Assembly: GCF_019613955.1 (NCBI RefSeq)
Contig: NZ_CP080443.1
Span: 3,209,001 to 3,273,000, forward strand
Direction: 5' to 3'
Origin: Chryseobacterium sp. LJ668
GTDB taxonomy: Bacteria; Bacteroidota; Bacteroidia; Flavobacteriales; Weeksellaceae
Length of the DNA stretch: 64,000 nt
This document shows positions 16,584-25,153 of this stretch, piece after piece. The first letter of the stretch is position 1. Every line of letters starts with the position of its first letter. The notes below the pieces were generated by a model. The model ran no database searches. It had not been told where the DNA came from and worked only from the letters and a program-made list of their open reading frames with translations. A program made the translations under genes and the position numbers.

Positions 16584-17618
16584 TTAAATAACCTCCAAAA
16601 ACTTCATTGTATCCACATTATCAGCATACGTGTCAAGTCCCGGATTTTGAGCTTCCCCAAAATGAATCGTATCAATCCCCAGATTATCTTTACCAACGAC
16701 ACATTGAATATTTTCATCATTTTCGTGAATGAAATTTTTCACATCATCCAAAGAAGCATATCTGCTGAAATGAATCACAGAAAGCGGACTGAAAAGCTTT
16801 TCGTCCTCTTTCAGCATGACAAAATTATTATCCCAGAATTGATCCTGATTCAAAAGATAAACCGCACGATTATAATCGTAATTATTGGCGTATTTATTAT
16901 GATTTACAATTTCTTTAAAATCAATAAAACTTTCAAAAATTCTGTCAATCACAAAGTCTTCAGGAATAAAAAGTCTGGTAACATTTCTGCAACCCAAACC
17001 AAAATACTGGAAAATATCCTGAGCCAGAAGTTTTAATTCTTCTTCTGTTTCATCACCTTTAATAACAGCAACTGAAGTTCTGTTTTTTCGGATGATACTT
17101 AAATGATTTTTAAAATAATATTCAAGATATCTTGCGGTATTGTTGCTTCCGGTAGCGATTACAGCATCAAAATCTGTTAGTCTTTCAACAAACTCATATT
17201 CAATCTCGTTCTCAGAAAATTCTTTCCATTTTTTTAATAAAAAAGGAGTCATCTGTTTGTCTTTAGAAGATAATTTGATCAAAGGAATGTGATTGCTCAA
17301 AACCACCGAAATCACATCATGCCATCCTACCAAAGGTATGTTCCCGGCAAGAATCAATCCTACTCTTTTTGTAGTTTTTGAGGGTGAATAATTGCTGAGC
17401 CAGGATTTTAAATTTTCCTCTGTCAATAGTTCCGACCATTGCTTCAAAGCAAATTTTTGATTTTCTACAGTGAACCATGGGTTTTCGATTTCAGATTTTT
17501 TAATGACGGATCCCAATTCAGAATCATTTTCATTAAGATCCTCAGGATTTTCTGCTAAATAGCTCTTAATATAATCACTTAATTTAATAAGTCCTAAAAC
17601 TTGTTTTTCGATATTCAT
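16584..17618 (-). CDS. LuxC-type acyl-CoA reductase
   Basis: A 344-residue aldehyde-dehydrogenase-fold protein of the LuxC family. It shows GLILAGNIPLVGWHDV (about residue 89), the ATGSNNTARYLE segment, the KNRTSVAVIKGDE segment and a Cys in FGLGCRNVTRLF (about residue 208), the likely acyl-accepting nucleophile. LuxC reduces acyl-CoA or acyl-protein to aldehyde. No luxAB, luxD or luxE is nearby. It is shorter than luminous LuxC (about 480) but typical for Bacteroidota homologues. It is divergent from a ferredoxin gene, with adjacent -7 boxes. Confidence 0.85.
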   Translation of the reverse strand: MNIEKQVLGLIKLSDYIKSYLAENPEDLNENDSELGSVIKKSEIENPWFTVENQKFALKQWSELLTEENLKSWLSNYSPSKTTKRVGLILAGNIPLVGWHDVISVVLSNHIPLIKLSSKDKQMTPFLLKKWKEFSENEIEYEFVERLTDFDAVIATGSNNTARYLEYYFKNHLSIIRKNRTSVAVIKGDETEEELKLLAQDIFQYFGLGCRNVTRLFIPEDFVIDRIFESFIDFKEIVNHNKYANNYDYNRAVYLLNQDQFWDNNFVMLKEDEKLFSPLSVIHFSRYASLDDVKNFIHENDENIQCVVGKDNLGIDTIHFGEAQNPGLDTYADNVDTMKFLEVI

Positions 17619-17646
17619 AATTACTGTAAAAGTGGGGAATATTTTG

Positions 17647-17664
17647 TAATTTTGTGCAAATTTA
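17647..17664. promoter_or_regulatory. Overlapping divergent -7 boxes for acyl-CoA reductase and ferredoxin
   Basis: TAATTTTG on the plus strand (17647-17654) and TAAATTTG on the minus strand (17657-17664) both match TAnnTTTG, two bases apart, in the 59-base gap between the divergent genes. RNA polymerases on the two promoters would compete. Neither has a TTG at the usual spacing. Confidence 0.4.
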
Positions 17665-17677
17665 AAAAAAATTAGCG

Positions 17678-18028
17678 ATGGCTATTAAAATAACTGATGA
17701 ATGCATTAATTGCGGCGCCTGTGAACCAGAATGTCCGAATAATGCAATATATGAAGGAGCAGTTGACTGGAAAGCTTCTGAAGGTACCGAGTTAAAAGGT
17801 ACTGTAACATTACCATCGGGGTTAACGGTTGATGCAGATGCGCCGCAAGAACCTGTGAATGATGATGTTTATTTCATTGTTACAGACAAATGCACAGAAT
17901 GTAAAGGCTTTCATGAAGAGCCACAGTGTGCAGCAGTTTGCCCCGTAGACTGCTGTGTTCCGGATGAAGATCATGTAGAGTCTGAAGAAACATTGCTAAA
18001 TAAAAAAGCATTCTTACACGGTGAATAA
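17678..18028 (+). CDS. 4Fe-4S dicluster ferredoxin
   Basis: A 116-residue ferredoxin with two cluster motifs: CINCGACEPECPNN near the start (C9, C12, C15, C19) and, after a long insert, CTECKGFHEEPQCAAVCPVDCC. The second motif has the long spacing between the second and third Cys typical of the Alvin-type ferredoxins. It carries electrons in the cytoplasm; its partner is not known. It heads a run of plus-strand genes before serC, but a terminator at 18035 separates them. Confidence 0.92.
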   Translation: MAIKITDECINCGACEPECPNNAIYEGAVDWKASEGTELKGTVTLPSGLTVDADAPQEPVNDDVYFIVTDKCTECKGFHEEPQCAAVCPVDCCVPDEDHVESEETLLNKKAFLHGE

Positions 18029-18034
18029 TATACG

Positions 18035-18064
18035 CCGTCTCATCTTTCTTGAGACGGTTTTTTT
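18035..18064 (+). terminator. Intrinsic terminator after ferredoxin
   Basis: An 8-bp stem CCGTCTCA/TGAGACGG (18035-18042 with 18050-18057), seven-base loop, then T7. It separates ferredoxin from serC. Confidence 0.85.
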
Positions 18065-18141
18065 ATCTTTATATTTTTATAATTGATCACAAATAGCAGA
18101 TTTAGAAATCAGCAAAATCTCACAAAACAAAAAGTAAAATT

Positions 18142-19206
18142 ATGAGCAAAAAGCACAATTTCAGCGCAGGACCATGTATCTTACCTCAAGAAGTGTTCGA
18201 AAAATCGGCAGCAGCGATTTTAGATTTTAACGGCATCGGTTTATCTCTTCTCGAAATTTCGCACAGAAGCAAAGATTTTGTTGCAGTAATGGACGAAGCT
18301 CGTGCCATCGTAAAAAGGTTGATGAATCTCGGAGATGATTATGAAGTTTTGTATTTGGGAGGCGGTGCCAGTCTTCAGTTTGCAATGGTTCCTTACAATC
18401 TGATGAAAGTCGGGGGTAAAGCGGCCTATACAGATACGGGCACTTGGGCTGCAGGAGCTATAAAAGAAGCAAAAAAGATAGGAACAGTAGATGTCGTGGG
18501 TTCTTCAAAAGAAAAAAACTATTCGTTTATTCCTAAAGATTATAAGGTGGGATCAGAATATGATTATTTCCACTGTACATCAAACAATACAATTTTTGGA
18601 ACCCAGATGAAATCTTTCCCTGAAGTAGATACTTTGATGGTTTGTGACATGAGTTCTGATATTTTCTCAAGACAATTAGATTTTTCTAAATTTGATTTAA
18701 TCTACGCCGGAGCCCAAAAAAATATGGGACCTGCAGGTGTAACATTAGTAGTAATCAAAAAAGAAATTTTAGGTAAAACAGGAAGAGAAAACATGTTCTC
18801 GATCTTAGACTATTCTCAGCATATTGATAAAGAATCTATGTACAATACTCCACCGGTTTTCCCTGTGTATGCATCTTTACTGACGCTGCAACATTTAGAA
18901 AACAATGGCGGAATTGCAGCTGCAGAAGCAAGAAATGAAGCAAAAGCAAAACTTTTGTATAACGAAATTGATACTAATCCATTATTTGAAACCTTCTGCG
19001 TTGAAGAAGACCGCTCTTTGATGAATGTTTCATTTAAATTAGTCGATGAAAGCAAAAAAGAAGAATTTGACGCTGCATGGAAAGCTGCCGGGATCAGCGG
19101 ATTGAATGGCCACAGAAGTTTAGGGGGTTACAGAGCCAGCATGTACAACGCTTTACCTATTGAAAGCGTGCAGGTTTTAATAGACGTGATGAAGTCAATA
19201 AAATAA
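18142..19206 (+). CDS. serC: Phosphoserine aminotransferase
   Basis: A 354-residue PLP enzyme of normal length. N-terminal HNFSAGPCILP, the LGGGASLQFAMVPYNL segment that binds PLP phosphate, the PLP lysine in YAGAQKNMGPAG (about residue 195) and the C-terminal GHRSLGGYRASMYNA are SerC signatures. It converts 3-phosphohydroxypyruvate and glutamate to phosphoserine, the second step of serine synthesis, and may also serve in pyridoxal phosphate synthesis. serA follows after 106 bases. Confidence 0.97.
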   Translation: MSKKHNFSAGPCILPQEVFEKSAAAILDFNGIGLSLLEISHRSKDFVAVMDEARAIVKRLMNLGDDYEVLYLGGGASLQFAMVPYNLMKVGGKAAYTDTGTWAAGAIKEAKKIGTVDVVGSSKEKNYSFIPKDYKVGSEYDYFHCTSNNTIFGTQMKSFPEVDTLMVCDMSSDIFSRQLDFSKFDLIYAGAQKNMGPAGVTLVVIKKEILGKTGRENMFSILDYSQHIDKESMYNTPPVFPVYASLLTLQHLENNGGIAAAEARNEAKAKLLYNEIDTNPLFETFCVEEDRSLMNVSFKLVDESKKEEFDAAWKAAGISGLNGHRSLGGYRASMYNALPIESVQVLIDVMKSIK

Positions 19207-19312
19207 CTTAAATTAGGCAACGCAAAAATTGAAAGATGACAAGATTAAATTTATTAAGCAAATCATCGATTTTTTAATAATTAAATCTTAGAATCCTTAA
19301 ATTAAAAAATAT

Positions 19313-20272
19313 ATGAAAGTCTTAGCTAACGACGGAATTTCAAAAGCTGGTGAACTGGCTCTAAAAGAAGCTGGTATCGAAGTGCTCGACAACAGGGTCG
19401 CGCAGGAACACGTTATCAATTTTATCAATGATAATAACGTTGATGTTCTTTTGGTAAGAAGTGCCACAAAAGTAAGACAAGATTTAATTGATGCTTGCCC
19501 GAGTCTGAAAATTGTAGGACGTGGAGGCATCGGCATGGACAATATTGATGTAGAATACGCGATAGAAAAAGGTTTGTACGTCATCAATACACCCAATGCA
19601 TCTTCTAGATCTGTCGCTGAATTGGTTTTTGCCCATTTCTTTTCGCTGGCAAGATTTCTTCATGAATCTAATAGGATGATGCCTCTGGAGGGAGATACCC
19701 ATTTTAATGCGATGAAAAAGTCATTCAGCAATGCGTATGAACTTTCCGGGAAAACATTGGGCGTTATAGGATTTGGGGGCATTGGTCAGGAAGTCGTAAA
19801 AATCGGAATTTCTCTTGGAATGAATGTAAAAGTTCTTACAAGGAAACCGAAAACAAAAACACTTAGTTTGAGTTTTTTTGACGGACAAACTGTTGACTTT
19901 GAGATCACTTCTATGAATGATATGGAATCTTTTCTTAAAGATACAGATTTCATCAGCATTAATACACCGAAGACAAAAGAATATATCATCGATACAGAAC
20001 AGTTTGACATGATGAAAGAAGGTGTATTTATTGTAAATACGGCTAGAGGCGGGGTCATTAATGAAGTAACCCTACTCGATTATATTGACTACGGCAGAGT
20101 GGCGGGTGCGGCATTAGACGTATTTGAAAGCGAGCCTGCTCCTGAACTTATTTTATTAATGAACCCAAATCTGTCTCTTACACCACATCTTGGCGGAAAT
20201 ACCATTGATGCTCAGGAAAAAATAGGGGTAGAGCTTGCCGAACAGATTATTGAGATTAAAAAGAAACTATAA
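19313..20272 (+). CDS. serA: D-3-phosphoglycerate dehydrogenase, short form
   Basis: A 319-residue D-2-hydroxyacid dehydrogenase. The NAD motif is VIGFGGIGQE (about residue 147), and the catalytic Arg, Glu and His are visible in NTARGGV, FESEPAP and TPHLGG. It lacks the C-terminal ACT domain, so it is probably not inhibited by serine as the long enzymes are. It performs the first step of serine synthesis. It sits between serC and the DUF1015 gene, six bases upstream of the latter, so the enzyme and DUF1015 are likely cotranslated. Confidence 0.93.
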   Translation: MKVLANDGISKAGELALKEAGIEVLDNRVAQEHVINFINDNNVDVLLVRSATKVRQDLIDACPSLKIVGRGGIGMDNIDVEYAIEKGLYVINTPNASSRSVAELVFAHFFSLARFLHESNRMMPLEGDTHFNAMKKSFSNAYELSGKTLGVIGFGGIGQEVVKIGISLGMNVKVLTRKPKTKTLSLSFFDGQTVDFEITSMNDMESFLKDTDFISINTPKTKEYIIDTEQFDMMKEGVFIVNTARGGVINEVTLLDYIDYGRVAGAALDVFESEPAPELILLMNPNLSLTPHLGGNTIDAQEKIGVELAEQIIEIKKKL

Positions 20273-20278
20273 TTATAT

Positions 20279-21520
20279 ATGCCAGTTTTTAAACCTTTCC
20301 GTGGAATAAGACCTCATAAAGACTATGAGGCTACATTTCCTACTCATCCTTTAGATAATTTCACCCAGGCTGAAATCACTGAAAAAGCGCAAAAAGAAAA
20401 AACTTACATCAATATGATAAAACCATATGTGGTAAGTAAATCTAAAGATGTCGACCGGAATTTAAGGAAGATACGCACTACTTTTGAAGAACTGATAGAA
20501 GATAAAACACTTATCCAAGACAGCTCGTCATACTATCTTTATGAGCAGATCTATCCTAATAAACAGGTTTTCAGAGGGCTTTTGGGTTTGGCAAATATAG
20601 AAGATTTCTGGGCGGGAAAAATAAAAAGGCATGAAAGTACAATTCCTCATAGAAAAGAGAAATTGGCTCACTATCTTGATAAAGTGAATCTGCAGGCAGA
20701 ACCCGTTTTGTTAACCTATCCATCAAATTCAAAAATTGAATTGTTGATGAATCATGAGGAAAAAAACGTTCCTATTTTCAATCATATAGACTCGGTTGGG
20801 ATCAGACATAAAATCTGGAGAATAGACAATCGTTTAAAACTGCAGCAGTTCAAGGAAGTTATTGATCAGATTGATGCATTCTACATTGCAGATGGGCACC
20901 ACAGAATTGGTTCTACGGCGCTCCATGCCCAACGTTTGAAAGAGAAAAACAAAAAGCACAATGGCACAGAACCTTATAATTTTGTTTACAGTTTTATCGT
21001 TTCCAACCAATCGATCAAAATTCACGATTACAACAGAATTGTAAGCAGTATCGGAGATCTTACCACAGAAGAATTTCTTAAAAGATTAGAAAAATACTTT
21101 TTAATTCATGAAAAAGAAGAGATCCCTTACTATCCTTCTCAGAAATTCCACATTTCTATGTACATCGATGGAAAGTTTTATTCTCTTCACGTGAAACACG
21201 ATCTTCGTTCACAAGAGATGTCTTTAGATAATCTTGACCACCATCTTTTAGATAAATATATTATTAAAGATATTCTTAAAATTGAAGATTCAGACAGTTC
21301 GGATCAGATTTCTTATGTTAAAGGACGATCAAATATTGAAGGTATCAAGCTTTTAAAAGAAAAAATAGACAGTGGTGAAGGCAGAGTTGGCTTCGGAATT
21401 TACCCGGTAAGTTTTAATGATATGATTAAAATATCTGATTTAAAGCTACGAATGCCTCCGAAATGTACGTTTATCGAACCAAAACTGGTCACTGCATTGC
21501 TGATGTACGACATGAAATAA
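20279..21520 (+). CDS. DUF1015 family protein linked to serine biosynthesis
   Basis: A 413-residue soluble protein starting FKPFRGIRP, the signature of DUF1015. A central DGHHR motif at residues 205-209 resembles the active-site motif of ParB-like serine kinases (SerK, SbnI), with further conserved-looking segments YPSNSKIE and DHHLLDK. No function is established for DUF1015. The six-base gap to serA and the nearby serC suggest a part in serine or phosphoserine metabolism; no serB phosphatase lies in the window. The start ATG is immediately after the serA stop region and fits the family N-terminus. Confidence 0.85.
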   Translation: MPVFKPFRGIRPHKDYEATFPTHPLDNFTQAEITEKAQKEKTYINMIKPYVVSKSKDVDRNLRKIRTTFEELIEDKTLIQDSSSYYLYEQIYPNKQVFRGLLGLANIEDFWAGKIKRHESTIPHRKEKLAHYLDKVNLQAEPVLLTYPSNSKIELLMNHEEKNVPIFNHIDSVGIRHKIWRIDNRLKLQQFKEVIDQIDAFYIADGHHRIGSTALHAQRLKEKNKKHNGTEPYNFVYSFIVSNQSIKIHDYNRIVSSIGDLTTEEFLKRLEKYFLIHEKEEIPYYPSQKFHISMYIDGKFYSLHVKHDLRSQEMSLDNLDHHLLDKYIIKDILKIEDSDSSDQISYVKGRSNIEGIKLLKEKIDSGEGRVGFGIYPVSFNDMIKISDLKLRMPPKCTFIEPKLVTALLMYDMK

Positions 21521-21844
21521 TTGGCTTCCGGAGTTTGGCTTTTGGCTGATGATTATACAGTAAAAGCGAAAATCAAAATATAATATTTCCTCAGATTTAT
21601 TTCTCTAAAAAATAAATCTGAGGATTTTTTTAAAATTAAAATCAATATTTAAAATAAATCTTCATGGTCTTTGCTAAGGGAAATCGAAGATTCGACGAAG
21701 TCAACGGCTTTGCGAACCTAAAAACGGTTAGTTGTCAAAAATCTTTGCACCCTTTGCGTTAAAAAGCATTAGTAAAAAGTATTATCTAACAGAATTACTG
21801 AATTTTTCTTTATTTTTATACACCAAAAGAAAAAGGTCAGTATA
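21521..21844. repeat. 324-base intergenic stretch with terminator and a decayed repeat
   Basis: No gene is seen. After a hairpin terminator, 21661-21770 holds a G-rich segment unlike the rest of the gap: TTTGCGAACCTAAAAAC at about 21709 and CTTTGCGTTAAAAA at about 21752. These resemble the TTTGCGnnnnTTTGCG intergenic repeats I associate with flavobacterial genomes; a copy count is needed. The 110-base segment has no frame worth calling. Confidence 0.5.
21589..21630 (+). terminator. Intrinsic terminator after the serCA-DUF1015 genes
   Basis: A 14-bp perfect stem (21589-21602 with 21610-21623), seven-base loop, followed by A and T7. Confidence 0.88.
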
Positions 21845-23242
21845 ATGAAAAAATTCCTGCTCATCATATTTCCGCTCTTTTTGAGTGGATTTTTATTTGC
21901 TCAAAAGAAGCCTGTCAAAAAGCCGAAGCCAATTCCGAAATTCAATTATATTGATGAGTTTAAAAAGATTTCAGATGAAATATTGACCAATGGAACTGCT
22001 TATGATAATCTTGGTGAATTGACCAAAGGTGTCGGACCACGATTCAGCGCAACTCCCGGTTATGCAAAAGCAACCGAATGGGCTGAGAAAAACCTGAAAG
22101 AGGCCGGTGCTGGAAATATCTGGAAGCAGGAAGTGAGAGTTCCGGTCTGGATCAGAGGCAAAGAATCTTTACAGATCAAAGCAGGAAATGGCGAATGGAA
22201 AAGCATCCGCATGCTTTCTTTTGGAAATTCTGAAGGAACTGGCGGAAAAGATATGATTTATGATATTCTTTTAGTCAATGATATTCAGGAGCTAGTGAAC
22301 CTTTCAGGCGCCCAGGTAAAAGATAAAATCATTTTCGTCAACTATCCTATTGATCAGAAAATCGTCAGCACCGTAGATTCTTATCTTATTGCTGCAAAAT
22401 CAAAATTACTGTCTGCTTCTGTAATCGGTAAAAAAGGTGCACGAGGATTAATTATAAGATCATTGACAACGGCTTCAGACGACATCCCGCATGCCAAACA
22501 GATTTATTATGAGCCGGATGACAAAGTGAAAATTCCGGCAGTTACCATCGGAGTTAAATCTGCGGATGAACTGGAAAAACTTCTGAAAAAACAAACCGTA
22601 AAAGCAAAACTCAATATGACCGCCGAATCTAAAGGCGAGGCCATCAGTCATAATATCATCGGTGAAATTCCGGGTAAAAAGGATGCTAAAGTTATTGTTT
22701 TAGGAGCTCAGCTCGATTCTTGGGATTTTGCTGAAGGCGCTCATGACGATGGCTCCGGAGTTGTACAGTGCTTGGAGGTTTTAAGAACATTCAAAGCGCT
22801 GGGTTACGACAACAACCATACGATAAGAGTAGTATTATATGCCAACAGTGAGAATGGTGGGCAAGGCAGGGAAGCCTACGCTGCACAAGTTAAAAAGAAA
22901 GAAGAAAAACATATTATCGCTTTAGGCTCAGATTCCGGAGGGTATTCTCCGAGAGGGTTTTCTCTCGATATGTCGCCCCAGAGACGTCGTCTGATTTTCC
23001 CCTGGAAAGAGTATTTTTTACCTTATGGTGTATATGATTTCGATCAGACGTACGCAATTCAGGATATAGCACCCTTAAAAAAACTCGATATTCCTTTAAT
23101 AGAAATGGTAGTCGACACCCAAAGATATTTCGACTATCATCATTCAGAAAAAGATACTTTTGATAAAGTGAACAAAAGAGAATTACTGCTAGGAGCGGTT
23201 GTGATGACGCAGATGGTTTTTATGATTGATAAAAATTGGTAG
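21845..23242 (+). CDS. M28 peptidase-like protein, probably inactive (carboxypeptidase Q type)
   Basis: A 465-residue secreted protein (signal cleavage near FLFAQ, residue 20) with a PA-domain-like insert and an M28 peptidase domain. It is a close paralogue of the next gene along its whole length. Two key residues are changed: Q289 stands where the zinc-binding His should be (GAQLDSWD against GGHLDSWD), and S335 replaces the catalytic Glu (ANSENG against ANEENG). The other ligands (D in HDDGSG, E336, D in GSDSGG, H in YHHSEKD) remain. Hydrolysis is therefore unlikely; it may bind peptides or partner the active paralogue. Confidence 0.88.
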   Translation: MKKFLLIIFPLFLSGFLFAQKKPVKKPKPIPKFNYIDEFKKISDEILTNGTAYDNLGELTKGVGPRFSATPGYAKATEWAEKNLKEAGAGNIWKQEVRVPVWIRGKESLQIKAGNGEWKSIRMLSFGNSEGTGGKDMIYDILLVNDIQELVNLSGAQVKDKIIFVNYPIDQKIVSTVDSYLIAAKSKLLSASVIGKKGARGLIIRSLTTASDDIPHAKQIYYEPDDKVKIPAVTIGVKSADELEKLLKKQTVKAKLNMTAESKGEAISHNIIGEIPGKKDAKVIVLGAQLDSWDFAEGAHDDGSGVVQCLEVLRTFKALGYDNNHTIRVVLYANSENGGQGREAYAAQVKKKEEKHIIALGSDSGGYSPRGFSLDMSPQRRRLIFPWKEYFLPYGVYDFDQTYAIQDIAPLKKLDIPLIEMVVDTQRYFDYHHSEKDTFDKVNKRELLLGAVVMTQMVFMIDKNW

Positions 23243-23243
23243 T

Positions 23244-24602
23244 ATGGAAAAGATAACAGTAGCCATTGCAGTATTTTTAGGTTTAAATACATTTGCTCAA
23301 TCCAAGGAAGATTCCACCCAGTTTAACAAAATTTCAACCGAGATTCTAAATAAAGGAAAGGCATACACCGAACTAAGAGATCTCACCAAAAACATCGGTC
23401 ACCGTTTAAGCGGGTCTGAAGCATATGAAAAATCGGTTCAGTGGGCGGCGCAAAAATTGCGTGATGCCGGAGCAGATAAAGTGTGGCTTCAGGAAGTGAT
23501 GATTCCGGTTTGGGAAAGAGGAAAAGAATCACTGCACATCCAGGCCGGCAACGGAAAATGGATGAAGCTTAAGATGCTTTCTCTCGGAAATTCTGAAGGT
23601 ACAGGAGGCAAAGATCTTGCGGGAGAGATTATCATGGTAAAATCTTTCGCAGAATATGAAAAAATTCCTGCAGAAAAAATAAAAGATAAGATTGTTTTCT
23701 TCAACTATCCTTTCAGTCAGTCGTATATCGAAACTTTCAAAGGATATAGTGATGCATCTGCATACCGTTCAACTGCTGCTTCTCTGACTGCACAAAAAGG
23801 CGGAAGATTTGCCATCGTAAGATCGCTGTCATCAGCGTTTGATGACGTTCCGCATACCGGAGCGATGAGATACAAAGACAATGTGGCAAAAATTCCTGCG
23901 GTCGCCATCGGAACTATAACAGCTGACGAACTCGAGAACCTTTTAAAATCACAGAAAGTCACAGCAAAGCTTAATTCCAACTGTGGGATGAAGGGCGAAA
24001 AACTCTCTCACTCTGTCATCGGTGAAATCGCCGGAAAGAAAGATCAGAGTGTCATCGTTGTGGGTGGACATCTTGATTCATGGGACGTTGGCGAAGGCGC
24101 ACATGACGACGGCGCAGGAATCGTTCAAAGCATTGAGGTTTTGAGGACATTTAAAAATTTAGGCATTAAAAATAACCATAACATTCGCGTGGTGTGCTTT
24201 GCCAACGAAGAAAACGGAGTAAAGGGTGGACAACAGTACGGGAAGAAAGTAAAGGAAAAAGGCGAAAAACATCTTTTTGCTTTAGAGTCTGATGCCGGGG
24301 GATTTTCACCGAGAGGTATTGCGCTGGAAATGGATGATGCTAAAAGAAATCAGATCAAAAGCTGGTCGACATTGTTTTTACAGTATGGAGCGTATGATTT
24401 TGAAGGCAGATATTCAGGGACAGATGTGTATCCGCTAAAAGATATGGGAATACCAACCGCTGAACTGGCACCTGATTCTCAACGGTATTTTGACATTCAC
24501 CATACCGAAGAAGATACTTTCGAAAAGGTGAACCGCAGAGAATTGCTGTTGGGCGCAACAGTGATGACGCAGATGATTTATATGATTGATAAGAATTGGT
24601 AA
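23244..24602 (+). CDS. M28 family zinc carboxypeptidase/aminopeptidase (carboxypeptidase Q type)
   Basis: A 452-residue secreted peptidase (signal cleavage near NTFAQ). All M28 residues are present: H276 in GGHLDSWD, D in HDDGAG, catalytic E322 and ligand E323 in ANEENG, D in ESDAGG and H in IHHTEED. It should remove amino acids from peptides in the periplasm or outside. The ATG at 23244 was chosen over an upstream in-frame TTG at 23226 because it starts right at the signal peptide; it begins one base after the paralogue's stop, so the two are cotranslated. Confidence 0.92.
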   Translation: MEKITVAIAVFLGLNTFAQSKEDSTQFNKISTEILNKGKAYTELRDLTKNIGHRLSGSEAYEKSVQWAAQKLRDAGADKVWLQEVMIPVWERGKESLHIQAGNGKWMKLKMLSLGNSEGTGGKDLAGEIIMVKSFAEYEKIPAEKIKDKIVFFNYPFSQSYIETFKGYSDASAYRSTAASLTAQKGGRFAIVRSLSSAFDDVPHTGAMRYKDNVAKIPAVAIGTITADELENLLKSQKVTAKLNSNCGMKGEKLSHSVIGEIAGKKDQSVIVVGGHLDSWDVGEGAHDDGAGIVQSIEVLRTFKNLGIKNNHNIRVVCFANEENGVKGGQQYGKKVKEKGEKHLFALESDAGGFSPRGIALEMDDAKRNQIKSWSTLFLQYGAYDFEGRYSGTDVYPLKDMGIPTAELAPDSQRYFDIHHTEEDTFEKVNRRELLLGATVMTQMIYMIDKNW

Positions 24603-24618
24603 GTACAATTTCAGCTGT

Positions 24619-25095
24619 ATGAAAGTGTTATATTTTTTTATCTTTATTATGTCTGTGTTAAATTTTGATGCTCAGGAAAAGGTGTATGGAGATTATAAAA
24701 ATGAGTTTGGTGAACGATTAATACTGAAAACCAATCATACTTTTGAGTATTACTGGAATTTTGATCTTGCATCAAGTTGGAATGTAGGAACTTGGGAAAT
24801 TAAAAATAAAAGATATATTTACTTAACTATTAACGAAGTACAAGATACTTTAAAATCTGGAAATAAAGTTGAGATGGTTTTATCTCCGGACAAAATTTCT
24901 AATGAGATAGATATTAATCATTATGGATTGAGTTTAATTTCAGGTGGCGGACAAAATAGGAGTTTGCCTCCAAAAAAACTTTTAGTGAAAAATAAGAAAT
25001 TATTTACTTTTTCTAAATCAGGCAAAATTCAAAACAAAAAAATAAAATCAGTTATCAACGCGAAAGTAAATTCAAAACCCTGGTTTAAGAAATAA
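24619..25095 (+). CDS. Small secreted protein of unknown function
   Basis: A 158-residue protein with a signal peptide (cleavage near NFDAQ, residue 20). The mature part is beta-rich, with KTNHTFEYYWNFDL and WNVGTWEIKNKRYIYL, a pattern seen in lipocalin-like or META-like small domains of Bacteroidota, then a Lys-rich tail. I recognise no family. The ATG at 24619 places the signal peptide at the very start; it lies 16 bases after the peptidase stop, so it is likely the third gene of that operon. Confidence 0.65.
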   Translation: MKVLYFFIFIMSVLNFDAQEKVYGDYKNEFGERLILKTNHTFEYYWNFDLASSWNVGTWEIKNKRYIYLTINEVQDTLKSGNKVEMVLSPDKISNEIDINHYGLSLISGGGQNRSLPPKKLLVKNKKLFTFSKSGKIQNKKIKSVINAKVNSKPWFKK

Positions 25096-25153
25096 TCTTG
25101 AATACTAAAAAACTTTCTTCCTATTCTATTAAATTTACCGAATTGATGGGATT

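Noticed and set aside
16647-17036. 129-residue frame on the plus strand inside the acyl-CoA reductase
   Set aside because: It is antisense to a recognised enzyme and has a hydrophobic, repetitive composition typical of a shadow frame.
23226-23243. TTG start of the second M28 gene
   Set aside because: It overlaps the first gene and places residues before the signal peptide; the ATG at 23244 is better.
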